A DNA stretch of 64,000 nucleotides from Nonomuraea soli (GTDB lineage Bacteria > Actinomycetota > Actinomycetes > Streptosporangiales > Streptosporangiaceae): positions 96,970-160,969 of the forward strand of contig NZ_JACDUR010000005.1 in the NCBI RefSeq assembly GCF_013761175.1. The letters run 5' to 3'. Below the pieces are notes generated by a model. It saw only the letters and a list, made by a program, of their open reading frames with translations. It was not told the DNA's origin and ran no database searches. Shown piece by piece: positions 61,603 through 64,000 of this stretch; position 1 is the stretch's first letter, and each line of letters opens with the position of its first letter. Made by a program: the position numbers and the translations under genes.

Positions 61603-62323
61603 GCCAGCCGCAGTGCTCGGGCACGATCGCCGGCCCGGTCCCGTCGGGCCGCCACTGGCTGACCCAGGCCAGCCCGGGTTCGACCAGCTCCAGCCCGTCG
61701 AGCAGCTCCTGGCACTCCCGCACGGTCCTGAAGGTCAGCCCGAGCCGCATGTCGCGCACCGTCGCCCGCACCTCCTGAGGGAAACCGTCCAGGGAGCAGA
61801 GCGTGAGCCACAGGAAGCTGCCCGGCGCGAGGGCGGCCCGGTAGGCGGGGACCGGGGAGTGGGCGACCTCGTGCATCGACAGCACCGCCGCGGCGACGGG
61901 CCGGTCCCAGTCGAGGAAGGGGTGGCCGAGGGCGTCCTCCGGGTGGCTGATGTCGCAGTCGGCGATGCGCACCCGGTCGGAGGTGAACAGGGCGCGGGCG
62001 TGGCCGAGGGCGAGCGGGTCGCGGTCGGCGTAGACGACGCGGGCCAGGGGGTTGAGCGGGAGGATGGTCGCGTGCGGCGGCAGGGCGCTGGGCAGGCCGC
62101 TGCCGACGAGCAGGAACTGGTCGATTCCCTGGACCGCCAGATAGCGCACCACCCGGTGCACCTGCTGGTGGTGGGCGATGAGCGCCTGCGCGGTCGTCGG
62201 GCTCAGCGCGCGGGTGCTGGCCAGGGCGGCACGATCGGCGCCGAGGTTCTGCTTGCCGCCGAGCGCGGCGTCGTAGATGCGTGCCGAGCTGGGCCGTGAC
62301 AGCAGGTCCTCAGGTCTGTCCAC
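61580..62323 (-). CDS. DUF574-type SAM-dependent methyltransferase
   Basis: 247 residues. PSSARIYDAALGGKQNLGADRAAL is the signature of the actinobacterial Methyltransf_19 (DUF574) family, and HQQVHRVVRYLAVQGIDQFLLVGSGLP matches its SAM-binding region. The substrate of the family is unknown. It overlaps the upstream Scr1-type regulator gene by 14 nt, so the two form an operon. Confidence 0.87.
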   Translation of the reverse strand: MDRPEDLLSRPSSARIYDAALGGKQNLGADRAALASTRALSPTTAQALIAHHQQVHRVVRYLAVQGIDQFLLVGSGLPSALPPHATILPLNPLARVVYADRDPLALGHARALFTSDRVRIADCDISHPEDALGHPFLDWDRPVAAAVLSMHEVAHSPVPAYRAALAPGSFLWLTLCSLDGFPQEVRATVRDMRLGLTFRTVRECQELLDGLELVEPGLAWVSQWRPDGTGPAIVPEHCGWLTAVARL

Positions 62324-63161
62324 TGAGCTGCTCCCTGATCTCGGTCAGCACCTCGACGGTGACGTCGGCCGGGTGGGCGGAGATGTAGAGGCGGGCGAAG
62401 GCGACGTGGTAGTCCTCGACCTGCTGACGGTCGGAGACCATCCGGGGTCCGTGCATCATGTGCAGCGTGAGCAGGTCGGCGCGCTGTGCCTCGGGGAAGC
62501 GGGTGAGGGTGAAGGGGGCGCCCTGGTAGAGGTACTGGGTGACGGCGCTGGGCCGGGTGATCTGCAGGGTGACGCGCGGCTCCTTGGCGGCCGCGATGAG
62601 GTGGTCGATCTGGGCCAGCCGTGCCTCCACGCCTGCCAGGGGCGGGTCGAGCAGGGTCTTGCGGTCGAGCACCACCCAGAGGGTCGGCGGCTCGTCGCGG
62701 CGCAGCACCTGCTGGCGCTTCATGATGAGATCGGCGCCGCCGCGGATCTTCTCGGGGGACGTGCCGGGATGCTGGAAGGCGCGTACCGCGGCCTCGGCGT
62801 AGGCGCGGGTGTGCAGCAGGGACGGCAGGTAGTGGGGGCCGTAGCTGTAGATGAGGCTGGCCCGGTCCTCCGCGTCGAGCGCGGCGGCCATCCAGAGCGG
62901 GATGGGCGGCTCGTCGAACCAACCGGGCGATCGTTCGCCGCGCACCAGCGACTGCAGGTGCTGCGCCTCGTGCCAATCGTGCACGCCGTACAGGGCCAGG
63001 AGCCTGCCCACCTCCTGCTCCCCCAGCGGGTGGCGGCCGTGCTCGGCGGCGGACAGCTGGGCCAGCGTCAGCCCCACGGCCGTGGCGGCCTCCTCCATCC
63101 GCAGGCCGCGGCGCGTGCGTAACAGCGCCAGGTGGCGGCCGACCAGTGTCTCTGCTTTCAC
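62310..63161 (-). CDS. XRE-type regulator with DUF5753 domain (Scr1 family)
   Basis: 283 residues from a GTG preceded by GGAGG at 5-nt spacing; an ATG eight codons upstream (63185) lacks such a site. The N-terminal HTH reads LRTRRGLRMEEAATAVGLTLAQLSAAEHGRHPLG. The DUF5753 domain shows YSYGPHYLPSLLHTRAYAEAAVRAF and FTLTRFPEAQRADLLTLHMM. Such regulators usually pair with a small DUF397 protein; none is seen here. The coupled partner is instead a DUF574 methyltransferase. Confidence 0.87.
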   Translation of the reverse strand: MKAETLVGRHLALLRTRRGLRMEEAATAVGLTLAQLSAAEHGRHPLGEQEVGRLLALYGVHDWHEAQHLQSLVRGERSPGWFDEPPIPLWMAAALDAEDRASLIYSYGPHYLPSLLHTRAYAEAAVRAFQHPGTSPEKIRGGADLIMKRQQVLRRDEPPTLWVVLDRKTLLDPPLAGVEARLAQIDHLIAAAKEPRVTLQITRPSAVTQYLYQGAPFTLTRFPEAQRADLLTLHMMHGPRMVSDRQQVEDYHVAFARLYISAHPADVTVEVLTEIREQLSGQT

Positions 63162-63255
63162 TTCAACCTCCGCTGGACGAGCCATCGCAGCGTACGGCAG
63201 GCGCCACACAATAACCCGAGAATCCTTCAGTTTCCTGACTTTGTAAGCTGACCCC

Positions 63256-63657
63256 ATGACGGACCGCAAGCCCCTGGGCATGCCTTTCGAAAGCTGGATC
63301 GACAAGCAGATACGTGAAGCGACCGAGCGCGGCGAGTTCGACGACCTGCCTGGCACGGGCAAGCCGCTGCCAGGGGCCGGTGAGCCGCTCGACGACCTGT
63401 GGTGGGTCAAGCAGAAGGTCCGCGACGAGGGGCTGAAGCTGCCCCTGCCCCCGACTCTCCAGCTGCGCAAGGACGCCGAGGTGGCGCGCGAGGAGGCGCT
63501 CGGCGCCCGCTCGGAGACCCAGGCGCGGCAGATCGTCGAGGAGATCAACGCGCGCATCTCCAAGGCGCTCAGGACCGCGATGTCCGGTCCCCCGCTCAAC
63601 CTGATGCCCTTCGACGCCGACGAGATCGTCAGGGAGTGGCGGGCCCGCCGCAAATAA
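63256..63657 (+). CDS. DUF1992 (DnaJ-C28-like) protein
   Basis: 133 residues. MPFESWIDKQIREATERGEFDDLPGTGKPLPGAGEPLDDLWWVKQKV is the conserved core of DUF1992 proteins, related to the C-terminal part of eukaryotic DNAJC28. No J domain is present. Role unknown, possibly chaperone-associated. The ATG follows TAAGCT (63244-63249) by six bases with no ribosome-binding site, so its mRNA is probably leaderless. Confidence 0.88.
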   Translation: MTDRKPLGMPFESWIDKQIREATERGEFDDLPGTGKPLPGAGEPLDDLWWVKQKVRDEGLKLPLPPTLQLRKDAEVAREEALGARSETQARQIVEEINARISKALRTAMSGPPLNLMPFDADEIVREWRARRK

Positions 63658-63729
63658 TGGTTGGCCTCGCGCTCGGCCCGCTTGTTACGCTCCCGGCGTC
63701 CCTGCCGGAGCCGAAACGAGGAATGGTCT

Positions 63730-63771
63730 ATGACCCAGCCCGCGCCGAGCGCGCCTTTCCACCACAGCTGA
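63730..63771 (+). CDS. Leader peptide of the RNHCP gene (13 residues)
   Basis: ATG to TGA encodes MTQPAPSAPFHHS. A GAGGA ribosome-binding site lies 7 nt upstream. It sits about 60 bp before an RNHCP-domain gene whose own ribosome-binding site can be hidden in a hairpin, so its translation may control that gene. Proline-rich content could slow ribosomes. Too short for homology, so the call rests on position and signals only. Confidence 0.55.
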   Translation: MTQPAPSAPFHHS

Positions 63772-63788
63772 GAAACGCACGCTCGGCC

Positions 63789-63823
63789 TTCCTTGCCCCC
63801 TTTCTTCTTTCAGAGAGCAAGGA
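63789..63823 (+). promoter_or_regulatory. Hairpin sequestering the RNHCP ribosome-binding site
   Basis: TCCTTGC (63790-63796) pairs perfectly with GCAAGGA (63817-63823), which includes the AAGGAG ribosome-binding site of the RNHCP gene. The same left arm, read TTCCTTG (63789-63795), can pair instead with CGAGGAA (63717-63723), the ribosome-binding site region of the leader peptide, with one G-U pair. Ribosomes on the leader would therefore shift the balance of the two structures. Confidence 0.55.
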
Positions 63824-63832
63824 GCTCCGGCG

Positions 63833-64000
63833 TTGTCTGCCCATCTCATCGACACCTTCGTCTGCGAACGTTGCGGCCTGACCGTCTCGGCCGGCGCGCC
63901 CGGCGGAGGGCGTCGCGATCACTGCCCCACCTGCCTGCACTCCCTGCACGTCCTGGACCGGGTCCAGGGCGGCGCCTCGGAGTGCCGCTCGCGCATGGCA
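63833..64000 (+). CDS. RNHCP-domain protein, partial at window edge
   Basis: 56 codons are visible before the edge, from a TTG with AAGGAG upstream. SAHLIDTFVCERCGLTVSAG and RRDHCPTCLHSLHVLDRVQGG carry the paired CxxC cysteines and the RxHCPxCLxS core of the RNHCP family. The family is of unknown function; in actinomycetes I recall members among genes induced by translation-targeting antibiotics. The 3' part lies beyond base 64000. Confidence 0.8.
   Translation, partial: MSAHLIDTFVCERCGLTVSAGAPGGGRRDHCPTCLHSLHVLDRVQGGASECRSRMA

Overview
The window is a very GC-rich, densely packed stretch of an actinomycete chromosome. The signs are GTG/TTG starts, start/stop overlaps of the GTGA and ATGA type, a putative deazaflavin (F420)-type reductase and an F420-type luciferase-like enzyme, WYL, PadR, GntR and Scr1-type regulators, a DUF574 methyltransferase and a mycobacterial-type SOS box. 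Gene content fits Streptosporangiales (Nonomuraea/Streptosporangium-like). That placement is an inference. I see no integrase, transposase, phage or plasmid gene, so this looks like ordinary chromosome with some accessory modules.

Layout. 1-112: a 15-bp minisatellite cut by the left edge. 149-10688 (minus): two paired dynamin-like GTPases, siroheme synthase CysG, an agmatinase-family enzyme, a Ddn-like reductase, and cobalamin genes cobT, cbiX and cobL behind a tandem GNAT protein. 10728-11846 (plus): a 35-residue protein coupled to a baeRF2/Vms1-like protein. 11836-15257: lactate utilisation lutABC and its divergent FadR-type regulator, with two perfect operators. 15254-17759: a sulfatase divergent from an F420-type oxidoreductase, with a KstR-type palindrome between them. 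17776-25191: WYL regulator/epoxide hydrolase, a MacB-like exporter, an orphan response regulator, small membrane and secreted proteins, and an NmrA-like reductase. 25195-28997: SOS-controlled DnaE2 polymerase with its DUF6504 partner but no imuB. 29076-34306: a GntR/UTRA regulator divergent from a COG1840-type ABC importer and HAD phosphatase. 34383-39562: a large secreted metzincin, a RidA-like protein and a receptor Ser/Thr kinase.

39555-42406 is the most striking module. A TetR repressor is divergent from an ABC-F ribosome-protection ATPase that is start/stop-coupled to a virginiamycin B lyase. Together these would act on both streptogramin components, and the promoter carries two near-identical operator copies 42 bp apart. 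42414-50483: quinone oxidoreductase, patatin, acyltransferase, methyltransferases, cobQ, an MFS exporter and a GH11-CBM2 xylanase. 50534-53164: two enzymes interrupted by in-frame low-complexity insertions. 53239-56746: L,D-transpeptidase, a secreted Pro/Thr-rich protein, cupin, SCO4226-like and SRPBCC proteins with sparse coding between them. 57129-57202: tRNA-Arg(TCT). 57319-64000: PadR with a DrrAB-like exporter, APH-like kinase, cobD, a methyltransferase with an Scr1-type regulator, DUF1992, and at the right edge an RNHCP-domain gene. A 13-residue leader peptide and a hairpin masking the Shine-Dalgarno site precede the RNHCP gene, suggesting translation-sensitive attenuation.

B12 genes (cobT, cbiX, cobL, cobQ, cobD, cysG) are scattered over three loci, and I could not see a cobalamin riboswitch at any of them. 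Several genes have a TANNNT box 6-8 nt before the start codon and no ribosome-binding site, which suggests leaderless transcripts.
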